Notes under the pieces: generated by a model | Seen by the model: the letters and a program-made list of their open reading frames with translations, nothing else | Databases searched by the model: none | What the model was told of the DNA's origin: nothing | From: Pedobacter sp. WC2423 | GTDB taxonomy: Bacteria; Bacteroidota; Bacteroidia; Sphingobacteriales; Sphingobacteriaceae | DNA: 64,000 nt | Reading direction: 5' to 3' | Assembly: GCF_040822065.1 (NCBI RefSeq) | Contig: NZ_CP162005.1 | Location: 4,588,001 to 4,652,000 of the forward strand | Shown here: piece after piece, positions 45,003 to 53,494 of the stretch | How positions within the stretch are numbered: position 1 is the first letter of the stretch | Layout of the letters: every line of letters starts with the position of its first letter | Program-made: the position numbers and the translations under genes

Positions 45003-45494
45003 TTAAGCAGTGTGCAATAAATGAGCCATTTTTATTGCTGTAAAAGCAGCCTCGTCACCTTTGTTACCATGCTTACCACCAGATCTTTCTACTGCCTGCT
45101 GTAAATCATTGGTTGTTAATACACCAAAAATTACTGGTTTACTATACTTAATTCCTACTTGGGTGATTCCATTTGCTATGGCATCACAGATAAAATCAAA
45201 ATGCCTGGTTTCTCCCTGTATTACACATCCAAGACAGATTACTGCATCCAGATCTGCATGTTTCTTCAACAGGATCTCTGCTGCGCCAGTCAATTCAAAA
45301 CTTCCAGGAACAGCTAAAGAAATAATATTCTCTTCTTTAACGCCATGTTTTAAAAGTGTTTCTAATGCACCTTTATACAAGCTGCCAGTTACTTCTGCAT
45401 TCCATTCAGCAACTGCAATAGCGAATTTATAAGTTGCACCATCAGGAACAGTAGTATGAGAGAAGTCAGATAGATTTTTTAATTGTGTTGCCAT
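45003..45494 (-). CDS. ribH: 6,7-dimethyl-8-ribityllumazine synthase
   Basis: 163 residues from ATG 45494; a longer frame to 45554 would run through the promoter and a terminator. Motifs: AVAEWNAEVTGSLYKGAL (substrate loop), VPGSFELTGAAE, CLGCVIQGETRHFDFI and FGVLTTNDLQQAVERSGGKHGNKG with the catalytic His. It forms the icosahedral or pentameric enzyme for the penultimate riboflavin step. The -7 element ends 4 nt before the ATG. Confidence 0.96.
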   Translation of the reverse strand: MATQLKNLSDFSHTTVPDGATYKFAIAVAEWNAEVTGSLYKGALETLLKHGVKEENIISLAVPGSFELTGAAEILLKKHADLDAVICLGCVIQGETRHFDFICDAIANGITQVGIKYSKPVIFGVLTTNDLQQAVERSGGKHGNKGDEAAFTAIKMAHLLHTA

Positions 45495-45498
45495 AGCG

Positions 45499-45506
45499 CA
45501 AAGATA
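45499..45506 (-). promoter_or_regulatory. -7 element placed for a leaderless ribH mRNA
   Basis: TATCTTTG on the minus strand, then CGCT, then ATG at 45494. A terminator just upstream (45519-45549) isolates ribH from the TPR gene, so ribH needs its own promoter. Confidence 0.6.
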
Positions 45507-45518
45507 AGTATTAAAACA

Positions 45519-45549
45519 AAAAAAAGGCCCGCATAAAATGCAGGCCTTT
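45519..45549 (-). terminator. Intrinsic terminator of the TPR gene
   Basis: Minus-strand stem AAAGGCC-GCAT / ATGC-GGCCTTT followed by a U run, 18 nt past the TPR stop. Confidence 0.88.
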
Positions 45550-45567
45550 GTCAAATGTTTTTAAATT

Positions 45568-46239
45568 TTATTTTCCTTGTGCAGCAGTAACACGTGCAAT
45601 ATACTCATCAATCATGGTAGCTTCCTGACTTGCAGGGAACTCATTTTTGATTTTGTTATAAGCATCTTCTGCGTTTTTATAGTCTTTTTGTGATTCGTAA
45701 ACTAATCCTAGTTTTTTAAGGAACAATGGAGAAGTAAATTTATTGCTTGATTTGTCAGCTGCTTTCTTGTAATAAGTAATCGCCTGACTATAGTCTTTCA
45801 GCTCGCTGTAAGCATCACCTAACATTCCTAATGCTAACGGATCTGCAACAGGGCTTCCTGTTTCTGAGTATTTACCTAAAACTTCAGTCGCTTTTTTGTA
45901 TTCACCTTTACGTAAATAAATTCCACCAAGGTAAAGGTTTGCTAAGTTCGCTGATTTAGTATTGTTGTATTCTTCTGCGATTTTTTCAAATCCAGGATAA
46001 CCTGCATCTCCGCTGATTGCTTTGTTAGCCAGAGAATCTACCCCAACATATTGTTCTGCTTTGTACATTTTTGCAGAAGCCTCTTCAGCTCTGTCCTTTA
46101 AATATACATTCTGATACCAAAAGTATATGATCACTAATACGATTACCGCTGCGGCAATGAATAAAAGGCTTTTAGAGTTTTCCTCTAAGAATGAACCTTT
46201 TCTAACGTTATGATTTACTTCTTTTTCTGTTGTGGACAT
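45568..46239 (-). CDS. Membrane-anchored TPR protein (YfgM-like)
   Basis: 223 residues from ATG 46239. One membrane helix at about residues 26-46 (LLFIAAAVIVLVIIYFWYQ), then tetratricopeptide-like repeats: NLANLYLGGIYLRKGEYKKA, LALGMLGDAYSELKDYSQAI, LFLKKLGLVYESQKDYKNAE. The layout matches YfgM-like proteins that meet SecYEG and periplasmic chaperones, but the family is broad and this is an inference. Divergent from recF with overlapping promoters. Confidence 0.82.
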   Translation of the reverse strand: MSTTEKEVNHNVRKGSFLEENSKSLLFIAAAVIVLVIIYFWYQNVYLKDRAEEASAKMYKAEQYVGVDSLANKAISGDAGYPGFEKIAEEYNNTKSANLANLYLGGIYLRKGEYKKATEVLGKYSETGSPVADPLALGMLGDAYSELKDYSQAITYYKKAADKSSNKFTSPLFLKKLGLVYESQKDYKNAEDAYNKIKNEFPASQEATMIDEYIARVTAAQGK

Positions 46240-46405
46240 TTTATTTAAAAAAATTAAGGATTGCAAAAATACATTTTTCGGTTAAAGTATCAACCTCTTT
46301 TTCAGTATTTAAATAAAAATTTTCACACTCCCTGTTTTTCGAACCTCCTGAATTAGATGTGAATAGGATAATGATGAAACAAATCTGCAGATCAGCTTCT
46401 TTTAA

Positions 46406-46413
46406 CAAAGCTA
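46406..46413 (-). promoter_or_regulatory. -7 promoter element for the TPR gene
   Basis: TAGCTTTG on the minus strand, exact match. It gives a leader of about 165 nt to the ATG at 46239. It lies only 5 bp from the opposite-strand recF element. Confidence 0.5.
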
Positions 46414-46418
46414 AACGG

Positions 46419-46426
46419 TAACTTTG
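46419..46426 (+). promoter_or_regulatory. -7 promoter element for recF
   Basis: TAACTTTG, 12 nt before the ATG at 46439, predicting a leader of only about 7-9 nt. Confidence 0.55.
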
Positions 46427-46438
46427 CAGACTCATACT

Positions 46439-47542
46439 ATGTGGTTAAAAAACATTACTCTGCTCAACTTCAAGAATTATTCTGATGCTGATTTACGGTT
46501 TTCAAAAACAGTGAACGCATTTATTGGGAATAATGGTGCCGGGAAGACCAATTTACTGGATGCGATTCACTACCTGTGCCTTTGCAAGAGCTATTTCAAT
46601 CCGATTGACAGTCAGCAGATCAAAACTGCTGAAGAACTTTTCATGATCCAGGGCGATTTTGACCGTCAGGAAAAAAACGAGAAGATCACCTGTGGTGTCA
46701 AGAAGAATCAGAAAAAGCAATTTAAGCGGAATAAAAAAGAATATGATAAGCTGGCCAGCCATATCGGGCTGTTTCCATTGGTGATGATTTCGCCCTATGA
46801 TGTCACCATTATTATGGACGGGAGTGAAGAACGCCGTAAGTTTATGGACAATGTGATTTCTCAAACGGATTCACAGTACCTGGATGAGCTGATGTTGTAC
46901 AACAGGCACCTGCTCAACAGAAATGCGTTATTGAAACAGATTGCAACCACGCGCCGGTATGATCCTGCCTTACTCGAAATATTCAATGAACAATTGATTG
47001 GCTGCGGAGAGAAGATTTTTGCAAAGCGCAAGCAATTTATGGTGGATTATATAGAACTGTTCAATAAATACTATCAATATCTGACCGAAGATGCCGAAGA
47101 GGTCTGCTTAAATTATCAATCTCAGCTGAATGATACTCCTTTTGAAACCTTATTGCTTCAATCTGTAGAAAAAGATAAAGTACTCGAAAGAACAACTACC
47201 GGAATTCACAAAGATGATCTGATTTTTACGATCCGCGACATGCCTTTAAAGAAGTTCGGTTCACAAGGACAGCAAAAATCTTTTTTGATCGCGTTAAAAC
47301 TGGCACAATATGCTTATGTGGAAAAATATAAAGGCTTCAAACCTTTATTGTTATTAGATGATATTTTTGATAAGCTCGACGAACGCCGGATGCATAAACT
47401 GATGGAAATGGTTTCTCACCATGACTTCGGGCAGATCTTTATTACCGATACCGGAAAAGAAAGAGTGTTGAATATTTTCGATAAGATCAAAGTTCCCGTA
47501 ACTTTATTTGAAGTAATTAACGGAGGTATACAACATGCGTAA
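46439..47542 (+). CDS. recF: DNA replication and repair protein RecF
   Basis: 367 residues from ATG 46439 (an upstream TTG lies within the promoter element and is rejected). SMC-type ATPase with Walker A AFIGNNGAGKTNLLDAIHYL, signature GSQGQQKSFLIALKLAQ and Walker B LLLLDDIFDKLDERR. It loads RecA at gaps. It overlaps dciA by 8 nt, a common pair in this phylum. Confidence 0.95.
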   Translation: MWLKNITLLNFKNYSDADLRFSKTVNAFIGNNGAGKTNLLDAIHYLCLCKSYFNPIDSQQIKTAEELFMIQGDFDRQEKNEKITCGVKKNQKKQFKRNKKEYDKLASHIGLFPLVMISPYDVTIIMDGSEERRKFMDNVISQTDSQYLDELMLYNRHLLNRNALLKQIATTRRYDPALLEIFNEQLIGCGEKIFAKRKQFMVDYIELFNKYYQYLTEDAEEVCLNYQSQLNDTPFETLLLQSVEKDKVLERTTTGIHKDDLIFTIRDMPLKKFGSQGQQKSFLIALKLAQYAYVEKYKGFKPLLLLDDIFDKLDERRMHKLMEMVSHHDFGQIFITDTGKERVLNIFDKIKVPVTLFEVINGGIQHA

Positions 47543-47825
47543 ACCTAATGACATGACCCTGAAAGACGCCATTTCGAAAATGCTGTCTGTTTACAGGTTA
47601 AAGGGGAAGTTTGATGAAACGGGCGTGGTCGCTATGTGGCCGGAAATTATGGGGACTGCAATTGGAAACCGGACGACGCAAATCTATATTGCGCATAAAA
47701 AATTATTTGTCCGGATTGAATCTTCAGTGATTAAAAATGAGCTGTTAATGGTAAGAACCGGCATCATCCAGAAACTGAATGAACGTGCCGGTTCAGAGGT
47801 CATCAATGAAATTGTATTTTTATAG
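47535..47825 (+). CDS. dciA: DciA-like helicase-loading protein (DUF721)
   Basis: 96 residues with the DUF721 pattern: LKDAISKMLSVYRLKGKFDE, VVAMWPEIMGTAIGNRT, LFVRIESSVIKNELLMVRTG. DciA is the ancestral partner that helps load the DnaB helicase in bacteria without DnaC. This short form is just the KH-like domain. Overlaps recF by 8 nt and ends next to the convergent small lipoprotein gene. Confidence 0.88.
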   Translation: MRKPNDMTLKDAISKMLSVYRLKGKFDETGVVAMWPEIMGTAIGNRTTQIYIAHKKLFVRIESSVIKNELLMVRTGIIQKLNERAGSEVINEIVFL

Positions 47826-47828
47826 TGA

Positions 47829-48014
47829 TTAGCCTTTACTTCCGCCACCAAATATTTTGCTGACTACCCATATAATAAGGGCAAGCACTACTACAACTAC
47901 AATTATACCGGACCAGACTCCGGCCTTGAAAATCCCCTCTATAAGTTGACAGCTACTTAAAGTTGTCATGACTAAAGCTACTAATGCGAGTGGTAAATAT
48001 CTTTTAATTTCCAT
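47829..48014 (-). CDS. Small lipoprotein with one membrane helix
   Basis: 61 residues. A lipoprotein signal with lipobox LSSC (Cys near residue 22), then QLIEGIFKAGVWSGIIVVVV and one hydrophobic helix ending in a Gly/Lys tail (FGGGSKG). Very similar short proteins are widespread in Bacteroidota and often misnamed phosphatidate cytidylyltransferase; their role is unknown. The start is fixed by the signal peptide. 3 bp separate it from the dciA stop. Confidence 0.8.
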   Translation of the reverse strand: MEIKRYLPLALVALVMTTLSSCQLIEGIFKAGVWSGIIVVVVVLALIIWVVSKIFGGGSKG

Positions 48015-48070
48015 AGTGTGTTAATTTATTCATTCAGAACAAATCACCTGTGAAATGGTTTTTAAAAATA

Positions 48071-48793
48071 TTACTTACCGTTTATTTTTAATAATTCAAC
48101 TTCAAAAATCAGCGTACTGTAAGGAGGAATATCTTTTCCCATCGCACGTTCGCCATAAGCTAACTGATAAGGGATAAAGAATTTATATTTTGAACCCGGA
48201 GACATCAGTTGTAAACCTTCTGTCCATCCTGGAATTACCCTGTTTACTGCAATCGAAAGCGGCTCTTTTCTATCATAAGAACTATCAAATTGTTTTCCGT
48301 CCAGTAAAGTGCCTTTATAATTCACCAGTACATTGTCTGTAGGCTTTGGTTTTGGCCCTTCGCCAGGTGTAATCACTATATACTGTAAGCCACTTGCCGT
48401 ATTTCTAACATTAATCTGTTTCAGATTGCCTTCCAGGAAACTTTTTTCCTTAGCTATCTGTGGTGCATATTTTTCCATGGTAATTGTTTTAAATAGATCT
48501 CCGATTGCTTTTTGTGAAGCCTGCTCGTTTAATAACGGCTTTTGTCCCTGAAAAGCATCTTTCAAACCTTTAATCAGTAAATCGTAGTTCAGTGCTTTCA
48601 AACCATTGGTTTTTAAGCCGGAACCCATAGAAATACCGAAAGCGTAACTTGCTGAATCTGCAAGGCTGGTCATTCTTGCTGAGGCAACAGCTGATTTTAC
48701 AGGTGTTTTTTTGGTTGCAGGTTTACGTTTAGTCTGTGCAGTTACCGCATAACCGCAAAAAGGAATCAAAAGGGTAATCATTAATTTCTTCAT
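48071..48793 (-). CDS. FKBP-type peptidyl-prolyl isomerase
   Basis: 240 residues, exported (MKKLMITLLIPFCGYAVTAQ). An FKBP_N dimerisation region (about residues 42-125, ASYAFGISMGSGLKTNG) precedes one FKBP domain (about 130-240: TASGLQYIVITPGEGPKP, VNYKGTLLDGKQFDSSYDR, PGWTEGLQLMSPGSKYKFFI, PPYSTLIFEVELL). The plan matches FkpA/Mip, periplasmic folding helpers. A second, differently built FKBP lies at 50622. Confidence 0.93.
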   Translation of the reverse strand: MKKLMITLLIPFCGYAVTAQTKRKPATKKTPVKSAVASARMTSLADSASYAFGISMGSGLKTNGLKALNYDLLIKGLKDAFQGQKPLLNEQASQKAIGDLFKTITMEKYAPQIAKEKSFLEGNLKQINVRNTASGLQYIVITPGEGPKPKPTDNVLVNYKGTLLDGKQFDSSYDRKEPLSIAVNRVIPGWTEGLQLMSPGSKYKFFIPYQLAYGERAMGKDIPPYSTLIFEVELLKINGK

Positions 48794-48823
48794 CTTTAGA
48801 ATGGGTTCAATGTTGTTGTAACG

Positions 48824-48854
48824 AAAATAAGCACCCCATAAGAGTGCTTATTTT
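48824..48854 (-). terminator. Probable terminator of ndk
   Basis: Stem AAAATAAGCAC / GTGCTTATTTT with a 9-nt loop, 22 nt past the ndk stop on the minus strand. The U-tract is only 4 long. Confidence 0.6.
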
Positions 48855-48875
48855 ATAATTTTATTCAGGCAAAAA

Positions 48876-49295
48876 CTAGAAACGTTCAGCAGCAGTGAAA
48901 AAGAAATCTCCTTCGATTGCAGCATTCTCATCCGAATCAGATCCGTGAACAGCGTTCGCATCGATAGACTTGGCATATTTTTGACGGATAGTACCTTCCG
49001 CTGCATCAGCAGGGTTTGTAGCACCGATTAATTTTCTGAAATCTTCAATAGCATTGTCTTTTTCAAGAATAGCAGCTACGATTGGTCCAGAAGACATGAA
49101 GCTAACTAAATCACCATAAAATGGACGATCTTTGTGTACTTCATAGAATTTACCAGCAGTTTCAGCTGTTAATTGAGTGTATTTTAAAGCAATGATTTTG
49201 AAACCAGCAGCAGTAATGTCATTGATAATTGCTCCGATATGTCCATTTGCAACTGCATCTGGCTTAATCATTGTAAATGTTCTGTTTGTAGTCAT
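48876..49295 (-). CDS. ndk: Nucleoside diphosphate kinase
   Basis: 139 residues. TFTMIKPDAVANGHIGAII at the start and the active-site His in NAVHGSDSDENAAIEGDFFF near the end are diagnostic. It balances nucleoside triphosphates by phosphate transfer through His. Single gene, divergent from the DHH phosphoesterase. Confidence 0.97.
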   Translation of the reverse strand: MTTNRTFTMIKPDAVANGHIGAIINDITAAGFKIIALKYTQLTAETAGKFYEVHKDRPFYGDLVSFMSSGPIVAAILEKDNAIEDFRKLIGATNPADAAEGTIRQKYAKSIDANAVHGSDSDENAAIEGDFFFTAAERF

Positions 49296-49425
49296 CTTTG
49301 TATTATTTATTTTGCAAAATTACATTTTCTATAGTTAATATTAAACATCTAATTAAAAGAAGCTGTCAGAAAATTGTTCAGATGCATCTGATTAAAATTA
49401 AGCAGCTTCCTATTTATTAAATTAT

Positions 49426-49433
49426 TAGATTTG
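49426..49433 (+). promoter_or_regulatory. -7 promoter element for DHH phosphoesterase gene
   Basis: TAGATTTG, 11 nt before the ATG at 49445, predicting a very short leader of about 6-8 nt. Confidence 0.55.
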
Positions 49434-49444
49434 CAGCGAAAACT

Positions 49445-50455
49445 ATGCTATCCCTTTCCCAACTCAAAACATTGCTGGCAACGCCGCAGAAAATTGTAAT
49501 TACTACACACCATAAACCTGATGGCGATGCTATGGGCTCTTCTTTGGGCTTATATGCATATTTGATCCAGAAAGGACACCATGTTAAAGTAATTACCCCA
49601 ACAGATTATCCGTATTTCTTACACTGGTTACCAAATAACTCTGATGTAATGATTTATACAGAAGCCAAAGAAGAAGCGGAGCAATTAGTTGCTGATGCAG
49701 CACTGGTATTCTGTCTGGACTTCAATACCCTGAGCCGTATCAACGAATTAGGAGAAGTGATCCGGAATTCATCTGCCTTTAAAGTCATGATTGACCATCA
49801 CCTTGATCCTGAAGATTTTGATGATTACAGGCACTGGAGTATCAATGCTTGTGCAGCAGCCCAGTTAGTTTACGACTTTATTGTCAATGAACTGAACGAT
49901 GGGACAATGATGAACAAAGACATTGCTACCTGTTTATATACCGGTATCATGACTGATTCAGGCTCATTCCGTTTCCCTTCTGCAACTTCTGCAGTTTACC
50001 GTATTGGTGCTGATCTGATTGATGCGGGAGCAGAACACTGGCGTATTCACCAATTAGTGTATGACAATGCTACGGAAAACCGCCTGCGTTTTCTGGGGAA
50101 CTGTCTGACTAATAAACTGGAAATCATCAGAGAATTTAATACGGCTATTATTTCAGTGACCGCCGAAGAACTTAAACGCTTCAGCATCGTTACCGGTGAT
50201 ACAGAAGGTATTGTAAACTATGCACTTTCTATTAATGGGATCAAATTAGCAGCTTTCATCATTGAAAGAACAGATAAAGTTAAATTATCTTTGCGTTCTA
50301 CTGGTGATTTTCCTGCGAATGAGATTTGTAAGAAGTTTTTCAACGGTGGAGGACACAGAAATGCAGCCGGCGGATATTCAGATTTGAAACTGGAAGGCAC
50401 GATTGCATACTTTAAATCTATTTTACCGGAGTATAAAACACAATTATTGCAGTAA
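49445..50455 (+). CDS. DHH/DHHA1 phosphoesterase, NrnA-like
   Basis: 336 residues. DHH-domain motifs: VITTHHKPDGDAMGSSLGLY, FCLDFNTLSRI, MIDHHLDPEDFDDY; DHHA1 end motif FFNGGGHRNAAGGY. NrnA degrades nanoRNA and can dephosphorylate pAp. Length and motif order fit. No lipidation or membrane part. Monocistronic with a near-leaderless promoter. Confidence 0.92.
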   Translation: MLSLSQLKTLLATPQKIVITTHHKPDGDAMGSSLGLYAYLIQKGHHVKVITPTDYPYFLHWLPNNSDVMIYTEAKEEAEQLVADAALVFCLDFNTLSRINELGEVIRNSSAFKVMIDHHLDPEDFDDYRHWSINACAAAQLVYDFIVNELNDGTMMNKDIATCLYTGIMTDSGSFRFPSATSAVYRIGADLIDAGAEHWRIHQLVYDNATENRLRFLGNCLTNKLEIIREFNTAIISVTAEELKRFSIVTGDTEGIVNYALSINGIKLAAFIIERTDKVKLSLRSTGDFPANEICKKFFNGGGHRNAAGGYSDLKLEGTIAYFKSILPEYKTQLLQ

Positions 50456-50621
50456 TTAATTTAAAGTTTGCTTAAACTTGCTTTTTGTAAGCGTCTGTTT
50501 AAATTCAGACTCCAGAAGAAAAAACAAACAAATAAAATGGAACGTAAAGCGTAGATTGTATAAATTGCAGGATAGTTGAAACGTACCTCATGAAATTAAA
50601 ATAAAACACAATAAATCTAAA

Positions 50622-51614
50622 ATGAAAAAAACATTAGTAATTCTTTTTGCCGCTACACTTGGTTTAGCAGCTTGTAACAACTTCAAAAAAGGTCCGGGAG
50701 GCCTGATGTACACGATCCACAAGACTGAAGGAAAAGATAAAATCGTTGAAGGTGACATTATCAAAATCAATGCAATCCAGAAAACTGAGAAAGATTCAGT
50801 AACCAGCAGTACTTATGATATTCAGCAACCAGCTGTATTCCCTGTATCTAAAAAACAATGGGCAGGAGATATCTCTGACGCTTTAATGTTATTAGCAGAA
50901 GGTGATAGTGCTACTTTCAAAATTGACCTGGATTCAATGGCTAAATATTCAAACCAGCCAAAACCAGCTACTCAAAAAGATAAATACATGGTTTTCACTG
51001 TGAAAATCGAAAAAGTAATGCACAAAGCTAAAGGCGAAGCCGATTCAACTTTCCAGAAAAAAGCTACTGAGTTTTTCCAGAAAGATTTCCAGGCTACAGT
51101 TGCGAAACATAAAGCTGCTGAAGCAGGTAAAATCAAAAACTTTATCGAAGACAATAAACTAAAAGTACAAACTACTGCTTCTGGTTTACAATATGTAATT
51201 ACAGCTCCTGGTGATGCACAAAGAGCTACACCTACAGATACTTTAATGGTAAATTACACAGGTAAATTACTAACTAAAAAATCTGATGGTAAAGAAAGCA
51301 TTTTTGATACAAGTATCGAAAAAGTAGCTAAAGAATCAGGTAAATTCAATGCAATGGCACAATATGGCCCACGTCCATTTACTATTGGAAGAGCAATTCC
51401 AGGATTTGACGAAGGTTTGAAGTTAATTGGTAAAGGTGGAAAAATCACTTTAATCATTCCTTCAAAATTAGCTTACGGTGAAGGTGGAATGCCACAAGGC
51501 GGTATCACTCCATTCTCTCCATTAGCTTTTGATGTTGAAATTACTGACATCAAAAAACCTACAGGTGCGCCTGCTGCTGCTGCGCCGGTTATGGCTCCTG
51601 CTGCTAAAAAATAA
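50622..51614 (+). CDS. FKBP-type peptidyl-prolyl isomerase lipoprotein
   Basis: 330 residues with a lipoprotein signal (LGLAAC, Cys about residue 18). The first FKBP-like domain (about residues 30-130) lacks clear active-site residues; the second (about 185-310) has TASGLQYVITAPGDAQRATP, VNYTGKLLTKKSDGKE with an insertion, GRAIPGFDEGLKLIGKGGKI and IPSKLAYGEGGMPQGG. The tail is Ala/Pro-rich. Probably a surface or periplasm-facing folding factor anchored in the membrane. Ends at a strong terminator. Confidence 0.92.
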   Translation: MKKTLVILFAATLGLAACNNFKKGPGGLMYTIHKTEGKDKIVEGDIIKINAIQKTEKDSVTSSTYDIQQPAVFPVSKKQWAGDISDALMLLAEGDSATFKIDLDSMAKYSNQPKPATQKDKYMVFTVKIEKVMHKAKGEADSTFQKKATEFFQKDFQATVAKHKAAEAGKIKNFIEDNKLKVQTTASGLQYVITAPGDAQRATPTDTLMVNYTGKLLTKKSDGKESIFDTSIEKVAKESGKFNAMAQYGPRPFTIGRAIPGFDEGLKLIGKGGKITLIIPSKLAYGEGGMPQGGITPFSPLAFDVEITDIKKPTGAPAAAAPVMAPAAKK

Positions 51615-51639
51615 TTTTGATTTTAATCAAACGTATAGA

Positions 51640-51670
51640 CCCTGTCCGGTAATCCGGACAGGGTTTTTTT
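51640..51670 (+). terminator. Intrinsic terminator after FKBP lipoprotein
   Basis: Stem CCCTGTCCGG / CCGGACAGGG with loop TAAT and a T7 run. It ends 3 nt before the tatD promoter element. Confidence 0.95.
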
Positions 51671-51672
51671 AT

Positions 51673-51680
51673 TAACTTTG
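51673..51680 (+). promoter_or_regulatory. -7 element placed for a leaderless tatD operon mRNA
   Basis: TAACTTTG, then TTTT, then ATG at 51685. It directly follows a strong terminator, so it must drive the operon if the terminator works. Confidence 0.6.
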
Positions 51681-51684
51681 TTTT

Positions 51685-52452
51685 ATGTTTTTAACCGATA
51701 CGCATACGCATTTGTATTACGAAACGGAGGAGGAAAAACAGGCGCTGCTTTTTCAGCGCTGTTTCGAAAATAAAATAGACCGTTTATTCCTTCCTAATGT
51801 TGATATCTCTTCCATCGCAAAAATCGATGATCTGGTCAGAAAGTATCCTGATAACTGTTTTGCAATGGCAGGTCTGCATCCTTGCGAGGTCAGGGAAGGC
51901 TATCAGGAAGTACTGAAAGAAATTCATCAAAGCATGGAAGGCAGAAAGATTTATGCTATCGGCGAGATCGGTATTGACCTTTACTGGGATAAAACTACGC
52001 TGGGAATACAGCAGGATGCCTTTTATGAACAAATCAGCTGGGCTAAAGAATTAAAGCTTCCGATCGTGATTCATTGCAGAGAAGCTTTCGATGAAGTATT
52101 TGAAGTACTGGAAGCAGAAAAAGGAGCGGATCTGAGAGGAATTCTTCACTGCTTTACCGGTAATCTGGAGCAGGCACAAAGAACTATTGAATTAGGTTTC
52201 TATTTAGGGATAGGTGGTGTGGTTACCTATAAAAAGGCTGGCCTGGACGAAGTACTTTCACATATTGAGCTGGAACACCTGGTGCTGGAAACAGATTCGC
52301 CATACCTTGCTCCAGTGCCATACAGAGGCAAACCTAATGAAAGCAGCTACCTGGTGCACATTGCACAGAAAGTTGCTGACATTTATCATATCCCTGTGGA
52401 AAAAGTAGCAGAAGTAACTACAGCTAACTCTATCAAAATATTTAACGTCTAG
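51685..52452 (+). CDS. TatD-family metal-dependent hydrolase
   Basis: 255 residues. Metal-binding motifs TDTHTHLY, AMAGLHPCEV, AIGEIGIDLYWD, HCREAFDEVF, LHCFTGN and LETDSPYLAP are all present. TatD proteins are 3'-5' exonucleases or D-aminoacyl-tRNA deacylase-like enzymes. First gene of a four-gene operon; ansA follows after 6 nt. Confidence 0.93.
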   Translation: MFLTDTHTHLYYETEEEKQALLFQRCFENKIDRLFLPNVDISSIAKIDDLVRKYPDNCFAMAGLHPCEVREGYQEVLKEIHQSMEGRKIYAIGEIGIDLYWDKTTLGIQQDAFYEQISWAKELKLPIVIHCREAFDEVFEVLEAEKGADLRGILHCFTGNLEQAQRTIELGFYLGIGGVVTYKKAGLDEVLSHIELEHLVLETDSPYLAPVPYRGKPNESSYLVHIAQKVADIYHIPVEKVAEVTTANSIKIFNV

Positions 52453-52458
52453 CTTTAC

Positions 52459-53475
52459 ATGACAAAAATTCTCATTATCTATACAGGTGGAACTATCGGT
52501 ATGGTCAACAACCCGCTAACGGGTTCATTAATTCCTTTTGATTTTGAACAGATCCAGCAGAATGTACCTGAACTGGCCCGTTTGAATTATCACTTGTCGG
52601 TACACTCTTTTGACCCCATTCTGGATTCTTCCAACATGGATCCCATTATCTGGGCAGAGCTGGCCGGAATTATAGAAGATACCTATAACGATTATGATGG
52701 ATTTGTTGTATTGCACGGTTCTGACACGATGGCTTACACTGCCTCTGCACTGAGCTTTATGCTAAAGAACCTGGCCAAGCCAGTAGTACTGACCGGTTCA
52801 CAGCTCCCTATCGGAGAAATCCGGACAGATGCTAAGGAAAACTTAATCACAGCTCTTGAAATTGTAGCTACTAAAATTAACGGCGTAGCGATGGTGCCGG
52901 AAGTTTGTATTTATTTTGACTATCAACTGTTCCGCGGGAACCGCTCTATCAAATATAATTCGGAGAAATTCGAAGCTTTTCAATCTCCAAACTATCACAT
53001 TCTGGCAGAAGCAGGAGTAAGCCTTTCTTTCTATACGAATTATATTCATGATCTTCCGCAAGAACCCTTAGTGGTGCAGTCAAATTTCAATGCCAATATC
53101 GGGGTGCTGAAATTATATCCGGGTATTACCCCTCAGGCTGTTCAGGCGATTACCACTTCATCCGTAGATGCAATTGTGCTGGAAACCTTCGGATCGGGTA
53201 ATACAACGACTGCACAGTGGTTTATTGACAGTTTGCAAGCTGCCATAAACCAGGGTAAACTGATTGTTGACATTTCGCAATGTCAGGGAGGCTCAGTTGA
53301 ACTGGGTAAGTATGAAACCAGTAAAAAACTACAGCAAATGGGTATTATCAGCGGATTTGATATGACATTTGAGGCGACCGTAACCAAGTTAATGTATTTG
53401 ATGGGTCAAAATCTTACCAATGCTGAAATTGCCGGGCTAATGGAGCAATCTTTGCGCGGTGAGTTAACAGCGTAA
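52459..53475 (+). CDS. ansA: Type I L-asparaginase
   Basis: 338 residues. Catalytic Thr in ILIIYTGGTIGMV, second Thr-Asp in VVLHGSDTMAYTAS and Lys in the TDAKENL motif. No signal peptide, so cytoplasmic (type I). It turns asparagine into aspartate and ammonia. It sits between tatD and the MBL/rhodanese gene; the metabolic link to them is not clear. Confidence 0.94.
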   Translation: MTKILIIYTGGTIGMVNNPLTGSLIPFDFEQIQQNVPELARLNYHLSVHSFDPILDSSNMDPIIWAELAGIIEDTYNDYDGFVVLHGSDTMAYTASALSFMLKNLAKPVVLTGSQLPIGEIRTDAKENLITALEIVATKINGVAMVPEVCIYFDYQLFRGNRSIKYNSEKFEAFQSPNYHILAEAGVSLSFYTNYIHDLPQEPLVVQSNFNANIGVLKLYPGITPQAVQAITTSSVDAIVLETFGSGNTTTAQWFIDSLQAAINQGKLIVDISQCQGGSVELGKYETSKKLQQMGIISGFDMTFEATVTKLMYLMGQNLTNAEIAGLMEQSLRGELTA

Positions 53476-53494
53476 TATAAAAACAATATTCCAG

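Noticed and set aside
45495..45554. N-terminal extension of ribH to 45554
   Set aside because: It would run through the -7 element and the TPR terminator, and lumazine synthases start near MATQLKNL.
46424..46438. TTG start for recF at 46424
   Set aside because: It lies within the -7 promoter element; the Met before WLKNITLLNF fits the family start.
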